Source: Bacteroidales bacterium (GTDB lineage: Bacteria; Bacteroidota; Bacteroidia; Bacteroidales; ML635J-15). From it: a DNA stretch of 17,695 bases. Under the pieces are notes generated by a model. The model had not been told where the DNA came from. It saw nothing but the letters and a program-made list of their open reading frames with translations, and ran no database searches. Of this stretch, positions 6,665-14,782 are shown one piece after another. Position 1 is the stretch's first letter; every line of letters begins with the position of its first letter. The position numbers and the translations under genes are program-made. The DNA lies in NCBI GenBank assembly GCA_028696755.1, contig JAQVGK010000011.1, positions 1 through 17,695 on the forward strand, in the 5' to 3' direction.

Positions 6665-8131
6665 CTATAATTCTATAGCCGATATTCTTTGTATAGTTAA
6701 TGCCGGATTAAGAGGCTCTGAAATGAAAACATAAAACGAATCAGGTGCATAAGCTAAAGTACATTTTGCTGGCAATTCTACTGTTGCATTTTGCCCACCT
6801 ATAGAGGATTGGGCTAAAACCTTAATTGATTTACCATACATAGAATTTGTGCTTTCCTTGTCAATTTTTATTATTAGTTGTTTAGCCTGCCCATTGGGGA
6901 CTAAACTCATTTCACGCACTATTAGCCCATTGGGGAGTGTAGTATTTTGCACCAACAACTGGCTTACCCCATCGTTTTCAGGAGGATAATTTTCAAAATA
7001 GCCGTCGCTCGCATAAAACAATCTTTTCCATTCTATATTTGAACTTCTGTTCGGAATCGTTTTTCCTAAATTTACTCTTAAATACTCCGCTAATTTATAC
7101 GCGGCTACTCTAGCACCATAATATGTCATGTGCTGATTGCCGGCTATCGTATTTTCAAAACATTCAGCTGTAAAAGCAGCTGTATCGTAAGGTTGTTGGA
7201 AATCAATCCAGTGTTGATCACCAATAATTTTTTTAAGGTCTTCTTTGTATACTTCGTAGTTGTGCACATGACGATGATACATTGGTAAAGTCATAAAAAC
7301 AAGTTTCACATTGTTTTTCCGGCATAGATCAATGATCTTTTGAATATACCTTTTGGCTTCGGGACTTGCCATATTTTTACTGTAATCGTATGCCACAAAG
7401 CCAGGTTTGTTATATTTTAGCAAGGTACTGTCTTCAATACCGCTCATAAAGCGGTTGTATCGTCCTAAATACAAACCAGGTCTCACAGGCTCTTTATAAG
7501 TCAGATTTCTTTTTATTTGTGCTGTATCTGTAAAAATAAAGTTATGATTCCGAATTGTATTTGACCATGCTGCCACATAATTATCCGAAGTAAAAAGCAG
7601 AGGAGTGGAAAGCATTTTTTGCACTATGTTTTTTCGGGCTGAAAAGCTCTTAAACTGATCCGACAAAGTACCATCCTTTATTTTATGATTATCATAATCA
7701 TTAATTGTGAAAGTTTCGACTATCGCAATTTTGGGTTTGTTTACTGCAATCGCTTCTTTTAAACAGAAATAACTATCGGTAAGCGTAGTTCCTGGTGAGG
7801 CAAGAATAAAACAGTTTGCACCCAGTGTGTTGGACAAGTTATCCGGATTTAGGCCGGTATAAAGGTGTGAATTACCTACCAGTACAATATCGACCGGTTG
7901 TTTCTTTACAAATTCATAGTAAGTGTTCCATTTACGACGAGTGTGATCGTTGCTGTAGTCGGGATTAAAATACCCCCTTTTATCAGTAAGAACAACGATT
8001 GCAATAATTGCAAAGGAAAATAAAATGATCCGAAGCAAAAAATAATAAATAGTTTTGGGATTAGCTTCAGACACCATCGGCTTATGAACCACTGTTTTAG
8101 TTTTTTTATTTTTCATTTGTTTTGTTGTCAT
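6665..8131 (-). CDS. SGNH/AlgX-like O-acyltransferase partner protein
   Basis: This 488-residue protein has one N-terminal membrane helix (residues 27-48) and a periplasmic domain of the SGNH-hydrolase type found beside MBOAT proteins. LVGNSHLYTGLNP (84-96) supplies the nucleophile Ser88, and ASPGTT (111-116) and GNQHMTYYGAR (331-341) are the later blocks, with His334 as the likely catalytic histidine. Related proteins usually have Asp two or three residues before this His; here the positions hold Asn332 and Gly331. About 130 residues after position 355 form a beta-rich extension. The gene begins 2 bp after the stop of the MBOAT gene, so the two work together: MBOAT passes acyl groups across the membrane and this protein transfers them to a polysaccharide or other envelope substrate. 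Confidence 0.78.
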   Translation of the reverse strand: MTTKQMKNKKTKTVVHKPMVSEANPKTIYYFLLRIILFSFAIIAIVVLTDKRGYFNPDYSNDHTRRKWNTYYEFVKKQPVDIVLVGNSHLYTGLNPDNLSNTLGANCFILASPGTTLTDSYFCLKEAIAVNKPKIAIVETFTINDYDNHKIKDGTLSDQFKSFSARKNIVQKMLSTPLLFTSDNYVAAWSNTIRNHNFIFTDTAQIKRNLTYKEPVRPGLYLGRYNRFMSGIEDSTLLKYNKPGFVAYDYSKNMASPEAKRYIQKIIDLCRKNNVKLVFMTLPMYHRHVHNYEVYKEDLKKIIGDQHWIDFQQPYDTAAFTAECFENTIAGNQHMTYYGARVAAYKLAEYLRVNLGKTIPNRSSNIEWKRLFYASDGYFENYPPENDGVSQLLVQNTTLPNGLIVREMSLVPNGQAKQLIIKIDKESTNSMYGKSIKVLAQSSIGGQNATVELPAKCTLAYAPDSFYVFISEPLNPALTIQRISAIEL

Positions 8132-8133
8132 AA

Positions 8134-9573
8134 TCAGAACTGAAAATAAATAAATGCATTATCGTTTGCTGAGCCATACGAACCTAAATAAATAATGCTT
8201 ATTACTAATACAAAATATAAGCTCCAACGAACAGCTGCACTGGTAGCATAAAATTTATCTAACAGTTTCTCTCCAACAGTTTCAGCAAGAATTTCGTAAA
8301 GTATCGTACCTGAAATAAGCATTATACTGAATTTAAATTCTAAACTATTTAAACCGAAATTGTACAATACATTAGTATTGGAGAATCCAATGTTGTGAAA
8401 AACCAGCATAGCATCTCCAAAACTTTGTGCCCTGAAAAACACTAATGACAAAGCCCAACTTACTGTCACGAAAATTGATACAATAATGCGTTTAAACCCG
8501 TTTGACTTTTCAAACCTGAAAACCCGATCAAAAACAACAAGAAACAATCCATTTAATGCCCCCCAAATTACAAAATTCCACGAAGCCCCATGCCACAAAC
8601 CACTTAACAAAAATACTATCATCACGTTAACCATAGTTCGTTTTTCACCTCTTCTGTTACCTCCAAGCGGGATATAAATATAGTCTTGAAACCAACTTGA
8701 AAGTGTAATGTGCCAACGCTTCCAAAAATCGGAAAATGAGGTTGCTAAATACGGACGACGAAAGTTGGTTGTCAGTTTAAATCCAAAGATACGAGCCGTA
8801 CCAATAGCAATATCCGAGTAGGCTGAGAAATCAAGATAAAGTTGAAAAGCAAAAAACACAACTGCCATAAGCAAAGTAATACCTTCAGCCTCCGCAATAC
8901 TACCATAGCTTTGATTTACAAATATGGCTATTCGGTCAGCGATCATTATTTTTTTGAACAATCCGAAAACAATTAGCAACAATCCACTTCGGGCACTATG
9001 ATAATCAAAACTTTTTAAATCCTCGAATTGAGGTAGCAGATTTTTGGCACGTTCAATTGGCCCGGCTACAAGCTGCGGAAAGAAACTAACGAACGCCAGG
9101 AAGTTAACCAACTTTCTGGTAGGCTCCATTTTTTTAAAATACACATCAAGTGTATAGCTCAACGATTGGAAAGTGTAAAAACTGATACCAACAGGTAGAA
9201 TGATATTTAATGGAGAGTAATTAAATTCCTTACCAAACAAGGCAAAGGTTGACACAAAGCTTTCGACAAAGAAATTGTAGTATTTGAAGAATCCCAGAAA
9301 TCCAAGGTTAAGCACCAGACTAAGCACAAGCATGAATTTTCTTTTTCTCTCATTCGTTTCAGGTGTTTGACTAATTGCTAAAGCCAAAAAATAATCCATT
9401 AACGAACTAATAAGTATCAGCGAAAGGAATCGCCAATCCCAAAATCCATAAAAAACATAACTGACTATAAGTAAAAAAACATTTCGTATTTTTACATTGC
9501 GGTTAAATACAAACCAGTACAGAAGATAAGCAGTTGGAAGAAAGATTGCGAAGTCGAAAGAATTAAATAACAT
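8134..9573 (-). CDS. MBOAT family O-acyltransferase (AlgI/PatA-like)
   Basis: A polytopic membrane protein of 479 residues, the usual length for AlgI/PatA-type MBOAT proteins. The signatures are SDFWKRWHITLSSWFQDYIY (281-300) with His288, IPLGGNRRG just after, and LLSGLWHGASWNFVIWG (322-338) with the catalytic His328. QLVAGPIERAKNLLPQF (167-183) is also typical. It is thought to carry acyl groups, commonly acetyl, over the inner membrane for the SGNH partner encoded 2 bp downstream. The acylated substrate cannot be told from this window, since no alginate, cellulose or capsule genes lie nearby. The start MLFNSFDFAIFLPTAY is the normal N-terminus of the family. Confidence 0.92.
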   Translation of the reverse strand: MLFNSFDFAIFLPTAYLLYWFVFNRNVKIRNVFLLIVSYVFYGFWDWRFLSLILISSLMDYFLALAISQTPETNERKRKFMLVLSLVLNLGFLGFFKYYNFFVESFVSTFALFGKEFNYSPLNIILPVGISFYTFQSLSYTLDVYFKKMEPTRKLVNFLAFVSFFPQLVAGPIERAKNLLPQFEDLKSFDYHSARSGLLLIVFGLFKKIMIADRIAIFVNQSYGSIAEAEGITLLMAVVFFAFQLYLDFSAYSDIAIGTARIFGFKLTTNFRRPYLATSFSDFWKRWHITLSSWFQDYIYIPLGGNRRGEKRTMVNVMIVFLLSGLWHGASWNFVIWGALNGLFLVVFDRVFRFEKSNGFKRIIVSIFVTVSWALSLVFFRAQSFGDAMLVFHNIGFSNTNVLYNFGLNSLEFKFSIMLISGTILYEILAETVGEKLLDKFYATSAAVRWSLYFVLVISIIYLGSYGSANDNAFIYFQF

Positions 9574-9619
9574 AATGTTTTGATGTATCTAGTGATTTGA
9601 TATTAGACGATTACAGTTG

Positions 9620-9627
9620 CAAAAATA
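9620..9627 (-). promoter_or_regulatory. Putative -7 element of the MBOAT operon
   Basis: TATTTTTG followed by CAACTG lies 46 bp before the MBOAT ATG and fits TAnnTTTG. The terminator at 9657-9714 lies just upstream, so a new transcript must begin about here. No convincing -33 element is seen. Confidence 0.45.
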
Positions 9628-9656
9628 ATTATCCAAAGCCACTGCATATTTTTCAC

Positions 9657-9714
9657 AAAAAATCACTATAGCTATCTCAAGGTTTTCTCATTAACGAGAT
9701 TGCTATAGTGAATA
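9657..9714 (-). terminator. Rho-independent terminator, minus strand
   Basis: TCACTATAGC (9663-9672) pairs with GCTATAGTGA (9702-9711), then one T-T mismatch, then ATCTC with GAGAT around a 17-base loop. On the minus strand the stem is followed by TTTTTT (9662-9657). It separates the lipoprotein gene at 9834-10280 from the MBOAT operon. Confidence 0.7.
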
Positions 9715-9833
9715 CATTTACTTAGAAGCTCACTTCTATATTGTAAGTATAATGTGTGATAAATTGCTTAACATTGTATGAATATCCTGAATGCTAGTTT
9801 GAAGAAATGTGCTCCTAAGGAAGAATAGAAATT

Positions 9834-10280
9834 TCAATCATCACACCAATTAATTATAAAATAATTGCCATTGCTGTCTATTACATCAGCTATAGAAAAA
9901 ATGTACTGATTGTCTATTTGTCTTCTGAATCCATGTGCAATAAATAAGCGATCATCATACTTAAAATCAACAGATATCGTATCTTTATCTATGTAATAAC
10001 CATCTGCATTAGTTTCAGCATTTAAAAACGACATCCTCTTTTTCACTAATGAATCTAAAGCTGATTCATAATCCTGTCCTATTCTGCTTTCATATCTAAT
10101 ATCGCCGCATGGACCTTTAATGATATTAAATACTTGATTCTTTTTTAATACAGAATCTTCTGAGAATTTTAGATTCTCGTTATTCTCAAAAACTGACTCA
10201 TTGCACGAAGTCAACAAGATTATGCATAAATAGGAGAAAAGCAATACCCAGATGCTACTTTCAGTTATATTTGTTTTCAT
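9834..10280 (-). CDS. Lipoprotein of unknown function
   Basis: A 148-residue predicted lipoprotein with a rather long signal region (hydrophobic 10-25) and lipobox LLTSC, Cys26. The mature protein has a basic helical middle (YESALDSLVKKRMSFL), a beta-rich second half and the end YFIINWCDD. I do not recognise the family. It is a single-gene transcript by context: a terminator lies 120 bp after its stop and a palindrome-rich gap of 310 bp lies before its start. An A/T-rich AATAATTAAAT precedes the ATG, with no strong ribosome binding site. Confidence 0.65.
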   Translation of the reverse strand: MKTNITESSIWVLLFSYLCIILLTSCNESVFENNENLKFSEDSVLKKNQVFNIIKGPCGDIRYESRIGQDYESALDSLVKKRMSFLNAETNADGYYIDKDTISVDFKYDDRLFIAHGFRRQIDNQYIFSIADVIDSNGNYFIINWCDD

Positions 10281-10445
10281 ATTTAATTATTTAATGTTAA
10301 ATACATCGTGATAATTAGTTCGATTTGAACTCAATTCAACCCAATTTATAAAGAGAAGTCGTCTTGATTTCGAAAAAGTAATTCTGATAATATAAATTTT
10401 CGGTTTTATACTTATGATGCAGAATAGTCTATAGTTGTTGCATAG

Positions 10446-10489
10446 TATAGTCTGACGAGATGCAAGACTATACATTGCGTCAGACTATA
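10446..10489. repeat. Perfect 12-bp inverted repeat in a 310-bp gap
   Basis: TATAGTCTGACG (10446-10457) and CGTCAGACTATA (10478-10489) are exact inverted copies 20 bases apart. The core TATAGTC or GACTATA also occurs in the loop (AAGACTATACA), and a related TAGTCTATAG lies just to the left (10426-10435), so several similar sites fall within about 70 bp. On neither strand does a T-run follow, so it is not a standard terminator. It could be an operator for the lipoprotein gene (ATG at 10280) or a folded 3' end of the metalloprotease mRNA. Nothing else stands out in 10281-10590. Confidence 0.6.
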
Positions 10490-10590
10490 GTTAAACTAAA
10501 CCTAAGAATCAAATATTGAAATGAATATGTTCAATATAAAACGTTTGCACTCATCAATCCGAAAAAGTATTTTTCAAGAACTACCATTAA

Positions 10591-12036
10591 TTAGTTACCA
10601 CAATCTGAAATTCCTTCAATTAGTCCTGAATATTCAGCTCCAAGTTCAACTGAGAATCCAGGCTGGAGAGTTATACTGTTTCCAGCTCTCATGTTCAAAG
10701 TTTTGCCATTCATGATATTAATATTTCCTGAAGAAGTTATGTTATTCTTAACAATAATATCAGCTATTGCAGTATTACTTGGAATATAAGAACTAGTAAA
10801 CGTAATGCTGTTTGCTGGCTGCCTAAAAGTCATAACGTTATCGGATTGTTCATTCCAAACTCTTGCATTATTGTTTTGTCCTGTAGTTCCCATAGGGATT
10901 CCACCAAGGAGAATATTGGGATTTGACCAATACTGTATTCTTGTGCATCCACTACATGCATTACCATACGCCATAATAGTTCTCCATGTGTTTGTGGGAC
11001 TAACATATCCATGTCCATATCTGAATGGAGTTACGCTCGAATCAACAAATGTATCATGTCTACAGCCCAAAAGATGTCCAATTTCATGACCAAATGAATA
11101 ATAACCGGTTGCGCAATTGTATGCTGTAACTGCACAAAAAGCATTTCTTTCTATTACGTTGATACCATATGCTAGACCACAATAAGTAGGATCATTTATA
11201 AGGAGCACGCAAACATCTGCAGAATATTGATCTCTTAAATCATGAACTTCATTCATATAACTATCACTACTATTTCTAAATCTATTTAAATCGTTATTAT
11301 AATCTCCTGATTCGGTGTAATTGGTTAGTCCACAATATGCCAGCTCAACTTCATAATTAATATCACTATTTGCAAATGACTGGTTTGTTTCAGCAATTGC
11401 TAAAAGTACAGTGTTATTTATGTTGCTAACTGATGCTTGAGCACCCGGTGTGTATAAAACCAAAACTCTTACCTTACAATTATATTCCATAGTAGAAGAT
11501 AGAGTCGGGCTATTAATTCTGATTAGATTTCCATTAACACGTTCAGAAGTTGAACTGTCTTCAATACTATTTGAATCATTTTTAATTTGATCACAGGCCT
11601 CAACTAATTTAGAATGATCAAGTTTTACTATTGCGTAGTTTCCTTTTTCAATAGTTTCAATTGAATACACACCATCGACCGTTTCTATAACACCCTGAAT
11701 ATCATAATTCAGTACAGACAGAGTGAGACTAGTGCCATCGTTTTTGTTCTTCCCAATAAAAGAAAAATTATTCCCCCCCCTTTCTTGAACTTTATGTTTA
11801 GTAATAGTAAACTGCTTTCCTCCAAATTGTAATATGAATTCATTAGAAGAATGAATCTTCTCCAAATGAATATCAACATAATCGACAGATAAATTTGCGA
11901 CACTTTTTTGCAAAATAAGTGTCGATTTATCTTTTTCTTTTGACATATATCTGTCACAAATCAATAGATTATCTTGTCCATGTAGAAAAAAACTGAACAA
12001 GACAAAGGCGAATAAAAAAACATCCTTCTTTTTCAT
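10591..12036 (-). CDS. Secreted zinc metalloprotease (reprolysin-like) with 3-coathanger tail
   Basis: The 481-residue protein has a signal peptide (MKKKDVFLFAFVLFSFFLHG) and a metzincin-type catalytic domain of about 190-405. HEIGHLLGCRHD (317-328) gives zinc ligands His317, His321 and His327 with catalytic Glu318, and TIMAY (353-357) is the Met-turn. Residues 22-165 look like a propeptide. The tail after 410 shows ITSSGNINIMNGKTLNMRAG and SITLQPGFSVELGAEYSG, the stacked-strand pattern of the 3-coathanger domain of Bacteroidota; no PNP-type T9SS tail is present. It starts 10 bp after the S74 gene, so both share an operon. A run of eight G (minus strand) at 11780-11773 inside the propeptide could slip and shift the frame. 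Confidence 0.88.
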   Translation of the reverse strand: MKKKDVFLFAFVLFSFFLHGQDNLLICDRYMSKEKDKSTLILQKSVANLSVDYVDIHLEKIHSSNEFILQFGGKQFTITKHKVQERGGNNFSFIGKNKNDGTSLTLSVLNYDIQGVIETVDGVYSIETIEKGNYAIVKLDHSKLVEACDQIKNDSNSIEDSSTSERVNGNLIRINSPTLSSTMEYNCKVRVLVLYTPGAQASVSNINNTVLLAIAETNQSFANSDINYEVELAYCGLTNYTESGDYNNDLNRFRNSSDSYMNEVHDLRDQYSADVCVLLINDPTYCGLAYGINVIERNAFCAVTAYNCATGYYSFGHEIGHLLGCRHDTFVDSSVTPFRYGHGYVSPTNTWRTIMAYGNACSGCTRIQYWSNPNILLGGIPMGTTGQNNNARVWNEQSDNVMTFRQPANSITFTSSYIPSNTAIADIIVKNNITSSGNINIMNGKTLNMRAGNSITLQPGFSVELGAEYSGLIEGISDCGN

Positions 12037-12046
12037 AAGTATTTAT

Positions 12047-13255
12047 TTATTCAGTTAGTATCATTTTCTTTATATCTATCTCTTTACCATCAGCCATTAA
12101 GGCATACAAATATATACCTGGTGAAAATTCAGATGCAGAGATTATTTTAGAAGAATTTCCACGTTCTGAAATAACCATTTGTTTCAGTTGCTTACCTTGT
12201 AAATCATATATACAAAGATATGCCGAATTGACTGCGCTTGGCAAATAGAATTTAATTTGTGTTGATTGAGAAAATGGATTGGGATTATTTTGATAAAGTG
12301 AAGCTGAGCTTATATTGTTATTGGTTGGAACTATTCCCGTTGATTGAACTTTGTATGGTGAACTGCTATTCCCAATTAATTTCATATTTTCAATTTCTGC
12401 ATTCAACTCCTTTATTGACTCAATAAGTAAAGGAATAATTCCAATATAATTCACACTTAGATAACCATTAGCATCTTCGTACACTAAGTCTGGATACATT
12501 TTTTGTAAATCTTGTGCAATTAATCCAAATTGTTTCTTCTGAAACATTTGTGATTTTTCATCGAACAATCCCTTTTCGACTATCGCACTGTCACCTTTAG
12601 ATTTAACGTAAACTTGTTGCATGTTATATTCCACTGGGGACATTTGTAAAACATTTTTTAATGTTGATTTTGTATCAAGAATAGCAATATTTTTCTTAAA
12701 TCGCTTATCTGAATTCACTACCGGATTACCTGTAAGTGTACCTGATACATAAACGTTACCAACAAAATACCCGGCATACAAACCACTCGATATGTTAACA
12801 TCTCTGTTATTCTCTGTCGTACCCACTATTCCCGCACCATATTGGCTTCCGTAAGTAGTACCAAAAACTCCATAATTATATCCTGATGAAGAATTCCCTG
12901 CCATACCAAATACTCCAAAGGCACGATATGAGTTCAACGGAGTAGCTGAAAAACTTTTGCCTAGCACACCAATATGCATGTTATTAAAGAGGTTAGCATC
13001 TCCTATCAAACCATAAGTCCAATTAATGCCCGAGAGGGAACTTGTACCCGTAGAAACTCCATTTACACCCACAACACTACCCTTGGCATAAACTTTCGTA
13101 TTAACATTACCGACATCACCAACTGCAAAAGCAGAAAGCGGTGTACTTGTACCAAGTTGGATTCCAACATTTCCATTGTTTGCTACTTTTAGTTGTGCTT
13201 GAAAGAACTGAACAAATAGCACACAAAAAACGAAAATAAAAATTGATCTTTTCAT
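12047..13255 (-). CDS. Surface protein with S74 self-cleaving chaperone and T9SS tail
   Basis: The 402-residue protein starts with a signal peptide cut near A20. Residues 21-180 are glycine- and beta-rich with repeated Y/F-G-V/I-F/L-G pieces (YGLIGD, IGVLGK, FGVFGM, YGVFGT), like trimeric fibre shafts. The S74 chaperone follows at about 181-292: SDKRFKKNI (182-190) with Ser182 and nearby lysines of the Ser-Lys dyad, then KQFGLIAQDLQKMYP and a C-terminal helix. The last 85 residues are a T9SS sorting domain beginning YQNNPNPFSQSTQI. S74 domains normally trimerise a fibre and then cut themselves off. A -7-like TAAATTTG (13272-13265) lies 9 bp before the ATG, which would leave almost no leader. 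The metalloprotease gene follows after 10 bp. Confidence 0.85.
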   Translation of the reverse strand: MKRSIFIFVFCVLFVQFFQAQLKVANNGNVGIQLGTSTPLSAFAVGDVGNVNTKVYAKGSVVGVNGVSTGTSSLSGINWTYGLIGDANLFNNMHIGVLGKSFSATPLNSYRAFGVFGMAGNSSSGYNYGVFGTTYGSQYGAGIVGTTENNRDVNISSGLYAGYFVGNVYVSGTLTGNPVVNSDKRFKKNIAILDTKSTLKNVLQMSPVEYNMQQVYVKSKGDSAIVEKGLFDEKSQMFQKKQFGLIAQDLQKMYPDLVYEDANGYLSVNYIGIIPLLIESIKELNAEIENMKLIGNSSSPYKVQSTGIVPTNNNISSASLYQNNPNPFSQSTQIKFYLPSAVNSAYLCIYDLQGKQLKQMVISERGNSSKIISASEFSPGIYLYALMADGKEIDIKKMILTE

Positions 13256-13339
13256 AACATTTACAAATTTAAAAGTGAATATTGGATTTATTTAACGAGA
13301 CACATTAAGTCAGTAAATTAGTACTGTTACTAATAGTGT

Positions 13340-13380
13340 ATTAGTAGCGTTACTAATTCATCGTTAGTAACGCTACTAAT
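13340..13380. repeat. Perfect 17-bp inverted repeat with extra half-sites
   Basis: ATTAGTAGCGTTACTAA (13340-13356) and TTAGTAACGCTACTAAT (13364-13380) are exact inverted copies around the 7-base loop TTCATCG. More copies of the core flank it: GTTACTAATAG at about 13326-13336 and GAGTTAGTAAC at about 13384-13394, the last touching the stop of the DUF4469 gene. No T-run follows on either strand. It lies in the 138 bp between that stop and the S74 gene start, so it may be an operator for the S74-protease operon or a strong mRNA-end hairpin. Confidence 0.7.
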
Positions 13381-13393
13381 AATGAGTTAGTAA

Positions 13394-14113
13394 CTACTCA
13401 AGGATAATAGGTAAATCACATATAATAGTTCGTGGCGTTTTTAGCAATGTATTGCCTCCTGTGTATTGAGTTGTCAAACTCAGTTCATATTCGCCTTTAG
13501 CTAATTCCGAAGGTACAAGAATTAGCAGACGTGATGGTTCGTTAAGAACAATATCATTTATCGCAAGTTTTGTGATGGCTTGTGTAGCTGTATTTTTTAA
13601 TGAAATGCCACAATCAGGACTTTCGCCTACAACCTTCAAATACGAACCTTTTATTTCAGCATTACGTCCTTTGGTAAGCGTTCCATCGGTTTTGCCTGTC
13701 ATACTATCAGTAATACTATAAATCTCCAATGGTTCGGCTTGTTCACCCATAATTTCAACCACTGTTTCAGCCACAGCATTTCTGAGGTCTAATCCCTGAT
13801 TTATTGCAATATACACCGAATTTGTTTCGGGATTCCAGGTCTTATCGTAGAATACTCCTTTAACTACAGGTCGCATATACACCAAGCCTGTGTTAACGTT
13901 ATAACCAGATAAAACTAAATCAGCGGCTTTGCGGTTGAAGCGGGAGATAATGTCAATCACAGTTTCTCTCTTAATTTCCATACCCTCACTTACCAGTTCA
14001 TCTACAATATCGGAAATTCCAATACTGCCTTTTTTCTGTACAGATGCTACATAGTCTTTAGGATCTTCAGTTAACAGGTTCTTTTTCAACCATGCATTCA
14101 ATGTTTTTTTCAT
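13394..14113 (-). CDS. HU-like DNA-binding domain / DUF4469 protein
   Basis: The 239-residue protein matches the Bacteroidales pattern of an N-terminal HU/IHF-like domain plus an Ig-like DUF4469 domain. In about 1-125, IGISDIVDELVSEGMEIKRETVIDIISRFNRKAADLVLSG has the two-helix HU layout, followed by VNTGLVYMRPVVKGVF and WNPETNSVYIAINQG. The C-terminal domain (128-239) is beta-rich, with GSYLKVVGESPDCGISL and LLILVPSELAKGEYELSLTTQ. There is no signal peptide, so it is cytoplasmic. The family is common and its role is not settled; DNA binding follows from the HU-like part. It lies 120 bp after the DUF3244-type gene on the same strand. Confidence 0.78.
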   Translation of the reverse strand: MKKTLNAWLKKNLLTEDPKDYVASVQKKGSIGISDIVDELVSEGMEIKRETVIDIISRFNRKAADLVLSGYNVNTGLVYMRPVVKGVFYDKTWNPETNSVYIAINQGLDLRNAVAETVVEIMGEQAEPLEIYSITDSMTGKTDGTLTKGRNAEIKGSYLKVVGESPDCGISLKNTATQAITKLAINDIVLNEPSRLLILVPSELAKGEYELSLTTQYTGGNTLLKTPRTIICDLPIILE

Positions 14114-14233
14114 ATTTTCTTTAGTTAGTTTCCTAATAGTCCAGTTTATGGAATATAGGCTTTTGAGTTATTAAAAATTTTATTTGATTAATTTTGAAGA
14201 CTATACGGCTTTGATATATTTTGGTTGTATTTG

Positions 14234-14620
14234 TCACAATTCTAATCCGCCAGTATAGATACTACCAGAAGTAGTAATAATAACAGTATAGCTTCCTGAT
14301 TCTAAAGTTGATATATCTATATATTCGCTATAGGATGAAGCTGAAACCGAGAATGTATATGTAAGCTCATCGTTGCCAACTATTTCAACTTGTATATTAC
14401 CAATATAATTAGAGGAGTTTACTGTTAGCAACTGAGGATTGTAACTTGCAGTAATGGTTTCTAATAATGGTGTGCGAGGTTGAGGATGTATATCCCTTCG
14501 AGTGAGAGAAATATCTTGGTTACTTTGCGTTGAATTTGAACTTACGCTTGCAATAACTAACTGAGCTGTTACCAAGATTAAAATAACAACTGAAATGGTT
14601 GAGCTAATTGTCTTTTTCAT
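14234..14620 (-). CDS. Small exported DUF3244-type protein
   Basis: A 128-residue protein with a signal peptide (hydrophobic 9-24, cut near VIA-S) and one beta-sandwich domain from about 50 to 128. The pattern LLTVNSSNYIGNIQVEIVGND, then IDISTLESGSYTVIITTSGSIYTGGLEL, is that of DUF3244, a small Bacteroidales family often encoded beside membrane-bound TPR regulators. That is the case here: the TPR-HTH gene ends 162 bp upstream. The product should be periplasmic or on the cell surface. A 20-bp near-palindrome lies 80 bp before its ATG and may regulate it. Its function is unknown; an effect on, or response to, the neighbouring sensor is inference from synteny. Confidence 0.72.
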   Translation of the reverse strand: MKKTISSTISVVILILVTAQLVIASVSSNSTQSNQDISLTRRDIHPQPRTPLLETITASYNPQLLTVNSSNYIGNIQVEIVGNDELTYTFSVSASSYSEYIDISTLESGSYTVIITTSGSIYTGGLEL

Positions 14621-14700
14621 TTTTCCTGGATTTTATGTTTATAATAAATTCGCAGGTCAAATGTATTTTAAATATGTTTTAATGGTACAGTATTTTGCTT

Positions 14701-14720
14701 CTGTAGAAAATATTTTACAG
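14701..14720. promoter_or_regulatory. 20-bp near-palindrome upstream of the DUF3244-type gene
   Basis: CTGTAGAAAATATTTTACAG equals its reverse complement at 18 of 20 positions. It lies between the TPR-HTH regulator stop (14783) and the DUF3244-type ATG (14620). It could be an operator, possibly for the adjacent regulator. A/T-rich palindromes are frequent, so support is modest. Confidence 0.35.
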
Positions 14721-14782
14721 TAAAATTAAGTTTAAATTGCTCTTTGTGTGGAATATAACCATATGAATTTTTACACTAAAAA

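Noticed and set aside
10287..10475. Minus-strand frame of 62 codons before the lipoprotein gene
   Set aside because: It lies in the palindrome-rich gap, has no protein-like pattern and no ribosome binding site.
10805..11089. Plus-strand open frame of 94 codons inside the metalloprotease gene
   Set aside because: It is the antisense of a clear zinc protease domain. The same holds for short plus-strand frames inside the MBOAT, S74 and TPR genes.
11709..11957. Minus-strand frame in another phase of the protease gene
   Set aside because: It is a shifted frame of the propeptide; it matters only as the frame reached after slippage at the poly-G tract.
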